Assembly: GCA_018062285.1 (NCBI GenBank)
Contig: JAGOSO010000003.1
Coordinates: forward strand, 70,992 to 106,956
Reading direction: 5' to 3'
DNA: 35,965 nucleotides
From: Minisyncoccota bacterium
GTDB taxonomy: Bacteria; Patescibacteriota; Minisyncoccia; 2-02-FULL-40-12; GWA2-44-9
The translations under genes and the position numbers were made by a program. Shown piece after piece: positions 1 to 6,942 of this stretch (its first letter is position 1; every line of letters starts with the position of its first letter). The notes under the pieces are model-generated. The model was not told the DNA's origin and did not search any database. It saw only the letters and a program-made list of their open reading frames with translations.

Positions 1-783
1 GCTAACTTTATTTTAAAGAGTATTGCCAATGACCAAGTTGCGGCAACACCTTGGTATCAAATTCAGTGTAGAACTGGAACCTTGCTAGATATTACGTTGG
101 GTGGTGTTAGTCAGGCGCCTAATCAAAACCAAGACCCAGCGCCCAACCCAAACCCTGGACCCAACCCTGCCCCAAATCCAGTGCCGGGAACACCGGCCCA
201 GTGCACACAGTCCAGTCTTAATTTGTGCCAAGGGGATGGCTCTCAGGGTTGTGCAAACACAAGTTGCTCTCAGTATGCCTCCATGGTTACTGCTCAGGCT
301 GATGGGGTTGCTACGGCCAATGTCCTAAAGGCTTTCATGGAAACGGAATCCTCTTGTGAAATAAAGGCCCATAGCGATACATCGTTTGGTTTGATGGGGC
401 TTAAGCCAGCCACAGCCAATATTTATGCTTCCCGATGCGGTGTTTCTGCCGGTTCAGTTGATGGTGATTGGTTAATGGATCCAGCCAACGCAGAGAAAAG
501 TATTTGTATTGCTGCCAAATACATAGACGCCATATCCAAGAGTCAGTGTGGTACTGCCATTAGAAATATTTACGCTGGGTATAATGGGGGAGAGTCAGGT
601 GCTGGGAGTGCCTGTGCTCCAAGTATTAGTTGTAAGGGTGAGTCGAGTTGTTCTGGTGAGGCGGTAAGGCGCTGGGAGTGTTTGTATGATGATGCGGTTC
701 ACGCTACTTGCAATACTGGCTATGACCAAACTCGAAAAGGTGCAACAAGAGTTCAATTTTGCGCAACTAACCCAGGATTTTGA
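1..783 (+). CDS. Lytic transglycosylase (SLT fold), 5' end outside window
   Basis: The reading frame is open from base 1, so the N-terminus lies outside the window and the TTG at 82 is probably not the real start. The visible part has a short upstream segment, a Pro/Asn-rich linker (about bases 115-200) and a Cys-rich SLT-type domain. Family signatures are a METESS stretch with the likely catalytic Glu, GLMGLKPATA in place of the usual GLMQ stretch, and IYAGYNGG matching the YN-G signature. Such enzymes cleave peptidoglycan glycan strands; VirB1-like members open the wall for secretion systems. The gene ends 1 base before the next start and leads a run of VirB2/TrbC-like genes, which supports a VirB1-like role (inference). 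Several Cys pairs suggest an extracytoplasmic location. It ends on TGA. Confidence 0.8.
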   Translation, partial: ANFILKSIANDQVAATPWYQIQCRTGTLLDITLGGVSQAPNQNQDPAPNPNPGPNPAPNPVPGTPAQCTQSSLNLCQGDGSQGCANTSCSQYASMVTAQADGVATANVLKAFMETESSCEIKAHSDTSFGLMGLKPATANIYASRCGVSAGSVDGDWLMDPANAEKSICIAAKYIDAISKSQCGTAIRNIYAGYNGGESGAGSACAPSISCKGESSCSGEAVRRWECLYDDAVHATCNTGYDQTRKGATRVQFCATNPGF

Positions 784-784
784 T

Positions 785-1474
785 ATGAAAAAAATACTAA
801 TCATCATTGCTGTTATATTCGGGATAGTGTCTGTGGCTCAGGCTAACACTTCGAGCGGGGAAACATTCCACTATGTTTTTCATCTCTATTATGACGCCGG
901 TAAACTAAATACCGACAGAGACTTCAAATTTAAATACGATGTTATCCCTGGGGATTTTTCTCCCGATTCACTGGGTACCCAGTTTCCATATCATGCAGAG
1001 GTTGTGAACCTTCTGAACGAAACGGTGAGTCGTTTTGACTTTGATCCCAGGCAGGGTGATGTCAGTTTAAATAAAGGTAAAATATCAGTCAGCGCACCCT
1101 ATTTTGCCGACGGACAAAAAGTTATATTTTATGATAATCAAAATCAGTCAATCTTAACCGTGCCAGTTAGCGAGAGTTCTTTCTGTAACGACGATGGTAT
1201 TTGCAATGTCGACAAAGGAGAGGACTATTCTAATTGCTCCAAAGATTGCAAGAATTCTTTGCCGGTCCCATCCCAGCCGCCCCTCGATAATACAACCTCA
1301 GCAGGCGCTGGTGGGAGTATTTGGTCCAGTGTTTTGTATCTATTTGGCGGTTTGATTCTTGCTGGTCTTGCTTGGTGGTTTTATAAACGTCGCCAAAGAA
1401 CTAATAGCGCCAGTTTGCCAGACATTTCTTTACCCACACCCACGACTCCTACTAATACAGGTAATAACGTATAA
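785..1474 (+). CDS. Signal-peptide membrane protein with a Cys-rich motif
   Basis: I do not recognise the family. The ATG at 785 is preferred over an in-frame ATG at 686 because it gives a clear signal peptide (MKKILIIIAVIFGIVSVAQA) and removes the overlap with the transglycosylase. A weak AGGA lies about 8 bases upstream. The roughly 230-residue product has a beta-rich exported domain, then a compact CNDDGICN...CSKDC motif resembling the Cys/Asp/Gly-rich modules common in archaeal and CPR surface proteins. A short linker follows, then a C-terminal membrane helix ending in KRRQR. The predicted topology is therefore exported domain outside and a short basic tail inside. Its stop overlaps the next start (TAATG), so translational coupling within the pilin-like operon is likely. 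Confidence 0.7.
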   Translation: MKKILIIIAVIFGIVSVAQANTSSGETFHYVFHLYYDAGKLNTDRDFKFKYDVIPGDFSPDSLGTQFPYHAEVVNLLNETVSRFDFDPRQGDVSLNKGKISVSAPYFADGQKVIFYDNQNQSILTVPVSESSFCNDDGICNVDKGEDYSNCSKDCKNSLPVPSQPPLDNTTSAGAGGSIWSSVLYLFGGLILAGLAWWFYKRRQRTNSASLPDISLPTPTTPTNTGNNV

Positions 1475-3021
1475 TGTATTCAATGAAAAAAATAGTTAAA
1501 ATACTAACGTTGGGCCTATTTGTTTTTGGGGCCTTATTCTTTAGGGATGCTAAGGCTGAAACTTGTGTTTTAAAAACTGCCCAATGGGATAAGAGTAGCG
1601 CAGCCTCAAGAGAAGCTGTCGGCATTACTATCACCGGCACTGGGTGTGCTGGTTGGACTGTTGCTCTTAAGATTTATGATCCTTATAATTTTTGGCCAGA
1701 CAACGAGGTCGGTAATGGTACGGCGGTTTTTGGTTCAGACGACAAGGCTCGAAGCGGTTGGACAGTAGATCCTTGGCAGAGGGACCCGATATCTGGGAGC
1801 AGGTTTTATATTATAGCCCAAGCTGGTGCTGGTGCTGGTTCGACCATCGATTCGAGGGGAAACTCCATGGGCATCCTGAACGTTTCTGCTAGTGGCACAG
1901 GCAATGGTAACCCAACAATAACATTCGATCTTAATCCTAAGCAAATTGCGACAGCCAAGATTGATCTTGTTACTTATTCTTTTAAATTACACCTAGACAA
2001 GCCTGATGATTTTTTTGTGACCTGCACAGGGCGAGGGTCTCAGGGGAGCAGCTGGCAGGTCAAGAGAAAGATCGGTGGCGATACCACCTCTGTGGTTAGG
2101 AATGTTCCATTCAGGGCCGAATCTGGGAAAACAGATTATTCGTTTGATTTTGCTGAAAATTATAATTTCGGAGTGGATAATAGCTCCTATAGTTTTGTAG
2201 GTCAGATATTCTGTGGGGGAAGAAAAATATTAGAATCAGCTGCAGTTACCGTTAAGGTTGGAACACCGGCCTCTAATTGTGGCGGAGCTGGTCAGCCCGC
2301 ATGTTCAGTAGATGCAACAGCGCCGAAGAGTTATTCTTTTACTATCACTAACCCTTTGGCAGGTGGGCCAAATGACTTGTTTGATATCATAAATATTGTG
2401 ACTCAGTGGATAATTTATATCTCTGTTCCAATGGCCGTACTTTGGATCATGTGGGCGGGTTTCTTAATGTTGACTGCCGGTGGGACTCCAGCCAATTTTA
2501 ATAAAGGCAAGGATATCCTAAAGTATGTTGTTATTGGCTTAGCCATCATCTTTATCGGCAAAGGTTTTGTAAGTTTAATCATTAGTATCATTGAGCTTAG
2601 TGGTTCTACTCCGACCACGCAGACGCAAGATGGTGGAACTGGCGCACTTGGTGGTCCTAAGAGTATGGGCTGGACCTGTAGTAGTAACTCAGATTGCAAT
2701 TCCGGATTAAAATGCCAGAATACTATGTGCACGAGTGTTAATGGGAATATTGCGGGTGAGCCTTGTTTGGATAGCCAGTGTGCCCAGGGGTTGGCTTGTG
2801 ATAATTCCGGTTCAGCCCAAAAGATTATTGCTGGCAGAAAAGTAGGTAGTTGCTATCAAGCCTTGTGCCAACCCAAGGACCCATATCTATTTAGCCGTCC
2901 AGACGAATACCAAAGTGTGTGCGTAGATAAAACTGGCACTAGTACCCATTCTTGCGAAAAAACATGTGTCAGTGGGAGTAAGAAAGACTCAACCTGTTAC
3001 AGTAGCTTAGATTGTCAATAA
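1474..3021 (+). CDS. Large exported protein with VirB2/TrbC-like helices and Cys-rich tail
   Basis: This 515-residue protein starts at the ATG overlapping the previous stop; an ATG at 1483 (MKKIVKIL) is an alternative. A signal peptide covers residues 1-28. Residues 30-265 form a beta-rich exported region. Residues about 300-376 carry two hydrophobic helices joined by a short loop (TAGGTPANFNKGKDILK), the same plan as the three smaller proteins that follow and similar to VirB2/TrbC pilins. Residues about 395-515 are Cys-rich with CXXXSDC-like spacing, suggesting a disulfide-bonded surface domain. The family assignment comes from the helix-loop-helix pattern, not a search. A pilin-like core fused to two large exported domains is unusual, and it could be a tip or adhesin subunit rather than a major pilin (inference). 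Confidence 0.65.
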   Translation: MYSMKKIVKILTLGLFVFGALFFRDAKAETCVLKTAQWDKSSAASREAVGITITGTGCAGWTVALKIYDPYNFWPDNEVGNGTAVFGSDDKARSGWTVDPWQRDPISGSRFYIIAQAGAGAGSTIDSRGNSMGILNVSASGTGNGNPTITFDLNPKQIATAKIDLVTYSFKLHLDKPDDFFVTCTGRGSQGSSWQVKRKIGGDTTSVVRNVPFRAESGKTDYSFDFAENYNFGVDNSSYSFVGQIFCGGRKILESAAVTVKVGTPASNCGGAGQPACSVDATAPKSYSFTITNPLAGGPNDLFDIINIVTQWIIYISVPMAVLWIMWAGFLMLTAGGTPANFNKGKDILKYVVIGLAIIFIGKGFVSLIISIIELSGSTPTTQTQDGGTGALGGPKSMGWTCSSNSDCNSGLKCQNTMCTSVNGNIAGEPCLDSQCAQGLACDNSGSAQKIIAGRKVGSCYQALCQPKDPYLFSRPDEYQSVCVDKTGTSTHSCEKTCVSGSKKDSTCYSSLDCQ

Positions 3022-3026
3022 AAATA

Positions 3027-3452
3027 ATGAAAAAATATTACACAAAGTTATCGGCCTTGGTTTCCAGTCTGTATTTCTATGCTGTGCCAGTTTTGGCAAG
3101 CACACAGACTGATAGCGCTCTGGCAAATGCTCCGGGGGTAAATCTGACCATTCAAGGTTTGATGGGGATTGTGCAGGGTTTAGCTTGTTACTCGACTCAG
3201 CTGGTGACCATTGTTATGGTGGTGGTTATTGTCTGGTATGGTTTTCAGATGATGGCATCGCAAGGCAACCAAACAAAGTTTACAAACGCAAGGAAAAGTC
3301 TTGGGTATGCTGTTGTGGGCATGATCGTTATTCTAGGGGCCTACACAATCATCGCCACTGTCGCTAACACTGTCGTTGGTATAGGGGCTCAAGATTTATC
3401 CACCCGCTCTGCCACTTATACAAGGTATATTCCGTTAAATTGTTCGATTTAA
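3027..3452 (+). CDS. VirB2/TrbC-like pilin-type protein
   Basis: This is a small exported protein of 141 residues. The ATG at 3027 is preferred over the in-frame TTG at 3012, which lies inside the previous gene. No Shine-Dalgarno sequence is visible and the gene starts 5 bases after the preceding stop. A signal peptide ends near PVLAS. Two hydrophobic helices follow, separated by the polar loop QGNQTKFTNARKSLG, matching the VirB2/TrbC plan of a processed two-helix subunit. In type IV secretion systems such subunits form the pilus; in CPR genomes similar genes are often linked to pili or DNA uptake, but that role is inferred. It is one of four consecutive genes with this fold. Confidence 0.7.
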   Translation: MKKYYTKLSALVSSLYFYAVPVLASTQTDSALANAPGVNLTIQGLMGIVQGLACYSTQLVTIVMVVVIVWYGFQMMASQGNQTKFTNARKSLGYAVVGMIVILGAYTIIATVANTVVGIGAQDLSTRSATYTRYIPLNCSI

Positions 3453-3454
3453 AA

Positions 3455-3838
3455 ATGTTTAAAAATATAAAAAAATATTTTCTTGTTCCGCCAACCGTCG
3501 CTACTTTATTTTTTGTGGCCACTTCAGCTTTCGCTGCTTTGCCGGCCGGTAATGCTATTACTATCGACGACGTAAGTGGAATCATTGGTGTGATGACGAG
3601 GTTTCTTATCGCAACCAGTATGGTTTTTGCCGTGTTATTTATTGTTTTGAGTGGTATAATGTTTATGGTATCACAGGGTGACCCTGGCAAGTTTAAAGAG
3701 GCAAGAGCTCGTTTAAACAGTGCTATTTGGGGAGTGGCAGTAGTTTTGGCAACAGGGGTGATAATCAATACTGTTGCATCGTTGGTGGACCGTTCTTTTT
3801 TCTGTCAGATTAGTCTTTTGGGTATTTGTCTATATTAA
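3455..3838 (+). CDS. VirB2/TrbC-like pilin-type protein
   Basis: A 127-residue exported protein. The ATG at 3455, 2 bases after the previous stop, is chosen over the TTG at 3440 that overlaps the upstream gene. The signal peptide runs to about FVATSAFA. Two hydrophobic helices flank the loop SQGDPGKFKEARARLNSAIW, which closely parallels the loop of the preceding gene (SQGNQTKFTNARKSLG), so the two are likely paralogues. The C-terminus has two Cys residues (FFCQISLLGICLY). The likely role is a pilus or secretion-channel subunit, based on fold and neighbours only. Confidence 0.7.
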   Translation: MFKNIKKYFLVPPTVATLFFVATSAFAALPAGNAITIDDVSGIIGVMTRFLIATSMVFAVLFIVLSGIMFMVSQGDPGKFKEARARLNSAIWGVAVVLATGVIINTVASLVDRSFFCQISLLGICLY

Positions 3839-3846
3839 AAATGATT

Positions 3847-3895
3847 ATGAATAGAATTTATATATTAGTGAAAGGGGGTGGCTATGAATAGAATT
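3847..3895 (+). repeat. 12-bp direct repeat around the start of the last pilin-like gene
   Basis: ATGAATAGAATT occurs at 3847-3858 and again at 3884-3895, where it is the start of the following gene. The first copy opens a 14-codon frame that ends at a TAG inside the second copy. It may be the trace of a 37-bp duplication that created a new ribosome-binding site (GGGGG at 3874-3878), or a chance repeat. Confidence 0.4.
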
Positions 3896-4198
3896 AAAAA
3901 TTTAGCATACGCGGGGATTGCTTTGGTGCCCGCCGGCCTCCCTGTGACGGGAGCCCCAATAACATTGGCTGAAATCCAAGACAGAATCCAGCAGGTTGCC
4001 CAGTTCTTGATTGTTGTCAGTATGGTTATTGCTGTAATCATGATTGTTTACGGAGGCATCAGATACATGTTTGATTCTGACCCAAAGGTTGCAAAGGGTA
4101 TTATCAAAAATGGTTTGATTGGTGCTGCGGTTGTCCTTGCTGTCGGCGTACTTTTGCAGACAGTCGCTGGTCTAGTAACACGTCAGTTCTTTGGTTAA
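3884..4198 (+). CDS. VirB2/TrbC-like pilin-type protein
   Basis: A 104-residue two-helix protein. The ATG at 3884 is chosen over a GTG at 3878 because the purine run AAAGGGGG sits at proper distance upstream of the ATG and overlaps the GTG. The N-terminal stretch (IALVPAGLPVTGAP) is a weak signal sequence. The two hydrophobic helices are separated by YMFDSDPKVAKGIIKNG, again the short polar loop shared by the cluster. It is the shortest of the four pilin-like proteins and the last gene before a strong hairpin, so it probably closes the operon. The functional call rests on fold and context. Confidence 0.7.
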   Translation: MNRIKNLAYAGIALVPAGLPVTGAPITLAEIQDRIQQVAQFLIVVSMVIAVIMIVYGGIRYMFDSDPKVAKGIIKNGLIGAAVVLAVGVLLQTVAGLVTRQFFG

Positions 4199-4210
4199 AC
4201 CTTTTAACAC

Positions 4211-4258
4211 AAAGACAAACTAAAGATCGCCCAATGGGGCGATCTTTAGTTTGTCTTT
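4211..4258 (+). terminator. Strong intrinsic terminator ending the pilin-like operon
   Basis: A perfect 22-bp inverted repeat (arms 4211-4232 and 4237-4258) with the 4-base loop AATG. The GC core is GATCGCCC and the arm ends in a T-rich run. It begins 13 bases after the last pilin-like stop codon and separates that operon from the tRNA-Leu promoter. Confidence 0.85.
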
Positions 4259-4263
4259 TGAGG

Positions 4264-4292
4264 TTGAAAAAAAGACAAAAAATCTGTACACT
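4264..4292 (+). promoter_or_regulatory. Sigma-70 type promoter for tRNA-Leu
   Basis: TTGAAA (4264-4269), a 17-base spacer, then TACACT (4287-4292). The predicted start is about 4299, 11 bases before the mature tRNA. Confidence 0.7.
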
Positions 4293-4309
4293 AACTGAGC
4301 AAGTGGTTA

Positions 4310-4393
4310 GCCGAGGTGGCGAAATTGGCAGACGCGCCAGCCTTAGGAGCTGGTGGGAGCAATCCTGTGAGGGTTCAAATCCCTCCCTCGGCA
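4310..4393 (+). tRNA. tRNA-Leu (anticodon TAG)
   Basis: The cloverleaf is intact. The acceptor GCCGAGG pairs with CCTCGGC and the discriminator is A. The anticodon arm is CCAGC-loop CTTAGGA-GCTGG with TAG at 4344-4346. A long variable arm fits a class II tRNA, and the T-loop GGTTCAAAT is present. The 3' CCA is not encoded (ACA follows), so a CCA-adding enzyme is needed. Confidence 0.95.
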
Positions 4394-4413
4394 CAACGAA
4401 GTTTGGACGAAGA

Positions 4414-4461
4414 ATATCAATAATTAACGGCTCAATCAGTTGAGCCGTTAATTATTGATAT
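4414..4461. terminator. Bidirectional terminator between tRNA-Leu and the vanW-like gene
   Basis: A perfect 22-bp inverted repeat (4414-4435 and 4440-4461) with loop TCAG. Its right arm contains the last codons and the stop (4452-4454) of the convergent vanW-like gene, so one hairpin serves both directions. Confidence 0.8.
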
Positions 4462-5615
4462 GGGTTGGGCTCTGTCACGTAGAGTGCGGGGGACTTGTAC
4501 AGGGAGTCGAATCTGTGGCTACTGGTAGCCCCACTGACAAAGGTTATGTCACGCACAAAATAAGCTTTCATGGAGCCATCAGGTTTTTGGTCGTATTGAT
4601 GTGGCCCGTCAACTTTTACAACTCGACCGTCTGTTTTGCCATAGATTTCAAAGTTTATGTTTTTGCCAACTATGTGGGTCTGTATAAGGATTGGACCAGG
4701 GGTATCATTGGTAAAGCGGAGATCGCTTGAGCCTGGATAAATTGTGGCATCAAATCCCTGAGGCTCGTAGTAGTGGACAGGGAATGCGTGACCTCTGCGC
4801 TCGACAATGGGCAAGCCAGCAAATATGGCAGCACGAAAGAGTGTTGTGGAGACTTGGCAAACACCACCACCATATTCATATTCAATCTTATTGTTCTTGA
4901 TTACTTTTTCTGGCGCGTACCCTGTAGAAGCAACAACTTCTCCTAGGATAGTATTAAAAGAAAAAGTTTCTCCAGGTTTGATAATTAAACCATTGAATTT
5001 TTTAGAAGCAACTTTAATGTTTTGTATACGGGCTAGTGTCGATCCAGAAAAATTAGATTCGCCAATCGCCAGGCGATCGTCGACCCCAAGGGATCTTATT
5101 TTTTCTTCTGTGATTGATGGTTCGGTTTTTTTTGTAGTTAAGGTGATCTCTTTTTGGTTGGAGAGTATGGATTTTCTTATTTCTTGAGCAGAAGAAATAA
5201 CGTCTAGTTCTTCTCCTTCTTGTGCCTGGGATAAAATAACTGCTTTGCCGTTGTCGATTATAAATTTAGCGTCAACTGGGTTTTTTGAAAAAGAAGCAGA
5301 AACACCAGAAAGAAAAGCATCGAGGGCATCTGTAAAACGAACATCTTCTTTGCCTGTGTAACTGCGGATATATGGCTCTAGCCAATTTTGGATAGTTTTC
5401 TTTGGGATATTAAAAGTCTTATTTTCAATGTGAATTATGGCCCCACTTTCAGGGTATTTATTAATTGTTTCTGAAAAATTTTTAACTGCTATGTGTGGAG
5501 GGGGGTTTGCCGTTTTGAGATAGGCGATTACTCCCAGCGGGAAACAAATCAAAACAATTATCCCGGCCGCAATTAGCCGGGCAATAAGCACTCGAAAAGG
5601 GGAGGGGTGCTTCAT
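4452..5615 (-). CDS. VanW family protein
   Basis: This 387-residue protein has an N-terminal membrane helix (LIARLIAAGIIVLICFPLGVI), placing the rest outside the cytoplasm. The middle region resembles the PG_binding_4 type domain often found before VanW. The VanW domain is recognisable from GETFSFNTILGEV, YGGGVCQVSTTLFRAA and GHAFPVHYYEPQGFDATIYPG. VanW proteins were named from vancomycin-resistance clusters, but their biochemical role is poorly defined and a link to peptidoglycan is only presumed. The gene starts 8 bases after hsp20 and is last in a co-directional minus-strand series. No Shine-Dalgarno sequence is visible. Its stop codon lies inside a hairpin shared with tRNA-Leu. Confidence 0.9.
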   Translation of the reverse strand: MKHPSPFRVLIARLIAAGIIVLICFPLGVIAYLKTANPPPHIAVKNFSETINKYPESGAIIHIENKTFNIPKKTIQNWLEPYIRSYTGKEDVRFTDALDAFLSGVSASFSKNPVDAKFIIDNGKAVILSQAQEGEELDVISSAQEIRKSILSNQKEITLTTKKTEPSITEEKIRSLGVDDRLAIGESNFSGSTLARIQNIKVASKKFNGLIIKPGETFSFNTILGEVVASTGYAPEKVIKNNKIEYEYGGGVCQVSTTLFRAAIFAGLPIVERRGHAFPVHYYEPQGFDATIYPGSSDLRFTNDTPGPILIQTHIVGKNINFEIYGKTDGRVVKVDGPHQYDQKPDGSMKAYFVRDITFVSGATSSHRFDSLYKSPALYVTEPNPYQ

Positions 5616-5623
5616 TGGTGGAA

Positions 5624-6037
5624 TCAGTTAGAAATCTTTAATTTTTTTGTGCGGTTTTTTTCTAGTTTGGGAAGACGAATAGCAAGTATGCCATTTTTGT
5701 AGCTAGCTTTGGCACCTTCAGGGTCAACGTCGACAGGCAAAATAATGGCTCTTGAAAAAGCACCCCAGTAAAGTTCTCTGTGGAAAAAACCTTCATCTGA
5801 TATAACTTCTTCTGGTTTCCTTGTGCCTTTTATTGTTAGCATGTCTTTTGTGACTTGGATATCAATATCTTCGATCTTTGAACCAGCGATAGTAGACCTT
5901 ACAACAATATCATCTTCTGTTTGATAAACATCTACAGTAAGATGGCCCTCGTCTTTTGTTTTTGAAGGCTTTTTTGTGGCAGTTAGGGAGACCGGGCTAT
6001 CAGTTTCTTGATTGAAATCAGAGAAGAAGTCGTTCAT
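5624..6037 (-). CDS. Small heat shock protein, Hsp20/alpha-crystallin family
   Basis: A 137-residue protein with a short flexible N-terminus and a complete alpha-crystallin domain from about residue 32. The domain shows DVYQTEDDIVVRSTIAG, the GTRKPEE strand, FHRELYWGAFSRAIILP and the conserved ASYKNGILAIRLPK near the end (A-x-nnGvL motif). Small Hsps are ATP-independent holdases that oligomerise and bind unfolding proteins. The KNRTKKLKISN tail lacks a clear I-X-I/V anchor apart from LKI. It lies 8 bases before the vanW-like gene and 8 bases after the PrsW-like gene, so co-transcription is likely. No heat-shock operator was identified. Confidence 0.92.
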   Translation of the reverse strand: MNDFFSDFNQETDSPVSLTATKKPSKTKDEGHLTVDVYQTEDDIVVRSTIAGSKIEDIDIQVTKDMLTIKGTRKPEEVISDEGFFHRELYWGAFSRAIILPVDVDPEGAKASYKNGILAIRLPKLEKNRTKKLKISN

Positions 6038-6045
6038 GGTGTTTT

Positions 6046-6801
6046 TTATGTTATAGATATTTCTTTTTCTGTGGCTGCGGTTAGTTTGGGGATCGCATTT
6101 GGCGATCTATGCCTCATTCTAGCAAATAATAAAGAAACAAGTAACGCCATAACACACAGTGTGCCAACAGAGAAAAGTAGGCCGCCAATTTGGTTGTCGG
6201 AGCCCGCTAAAAATATGTTAAAAGTGAAATGGAATAAGGTTGAAACTAAAACACCGATAACCACAAGTTTTTTTCTATGGTCCTGGAAAAACCAGGACAG
6301 AGCCAGGAAGTAACCAAGAAGGCCAGAAGATAGGGCATGAAGAAGTGTCGCCCCGAGAGACCTAAGGGTCCACACAGTTACAGTGATACTGATTCCGTTT
6401 GGGATGGTTCTGAAAAGTACAAGAATGTTTTCAATTGCCGCGAACCCCAACCCAGCCATCATCATATAGATCATCGCATCAACAGGCTCATCAAACGACG
6501 AGTCATTTAAAGCGACAATCTTAACTGCGTAGTATTTTAAGAACTCCTCAACAAAGGCGGCCCACAAAAAGAACAATGATCCATCGACAATGAAGTAGTC
6601 AATGGGTCCCAAGCTACCAATACGAGAGAAGGCGAGTTGCAGAAGTATCGCTAGGGGTGAGATTATTATTCCCATCAAAAAAGTTTTGGTGAGTAAGTAT
6701 CGTGGTTCAGGGTGACAATCTTCTTTGAGAAATAAAAACATCCAGATTAAGCTGGGCAATAAACCAAGAGCAACTAATAATCCCGCCATAGCGAAAGGCA
6801 T
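6046..6801 (-). CDS. PrsW family intramembrane protease
   Basis: This polytopic membrane protein shows the PrsW pattern: ALGLLPSLIWMFLFLKEDCHPEP in the first helix region, EEFLKYYAVK, FAAIENILVL, a His-containing helix (LLHALSSGLLGYF) and HFTFNIF. These Glu/His residues are the presumed metal or catalytic residues of the family, whose founding member cleaves an anti-sigma factor. The substrate here is unknown. An upstream in-frame ATG at 6855 would add 18 residues. I prefer 6801 because TATAAT sits exactly 6 bases upstream (6813-6808), implying a leaderless message, and because the family pattern begins at that methionine. The 8-base spacing to hsp20 suggests an operon. Confidence 0.85.
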   Translation of the reverse strand: MPFAMAGLLVALGLLPSLIWMFLFLKEDCHPEPRYLLTKTFLMGIIISPLAILLQLAFSRIGSLGPIDYFIVDGSLFFLWAAFVEEFLKYYAVKIVALNDSSFDEPVDAMIYMMMAGLGFAAIENILVLFRTIPNGISITVTVWTLRSLGATLLHALSSGLLGYFLALSWFFQDHRKKLVVIGVLVSTLFHFTFNIFLAGSDNQIGGLLFSVGTLCVMALLVSLLFARMRHRSPNAIPKLTAATEKEISIT

Positions 6802-6874
6802 CACTCTATTATAAAGCTTTTTGCGGTAGATGGCGAGCAAACAAATAACACTCATAATAAAATCGACCCGCGTT

Positions 6875-6892
6875 AAAAGTCTGCTGACTTTT
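6875..6892 (-). terminator. Weak hairpin after valS
   Basis: AAAAGTC-TGCT-GACTTTT, a 7-bp A/T-rich stem between valS and the PrsW-like gene. It may be a weak terminator for valS and could also be chance; the GC core is short. Confidence 0.35.
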
Positions 6893-6942
6893 CCGCTCTA
6901 CCCTCGGCTACCCGCCTGCGACGGTCTATTTTGTTTTGAGTG

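Noticed and set aside
3847-3892. A 14-codon frame before the last pilin-like gene as a real small gene
   Set aside because: It has no ribosome-binding site and ends inside a repeat of the next start; kept only as a repeat feature.
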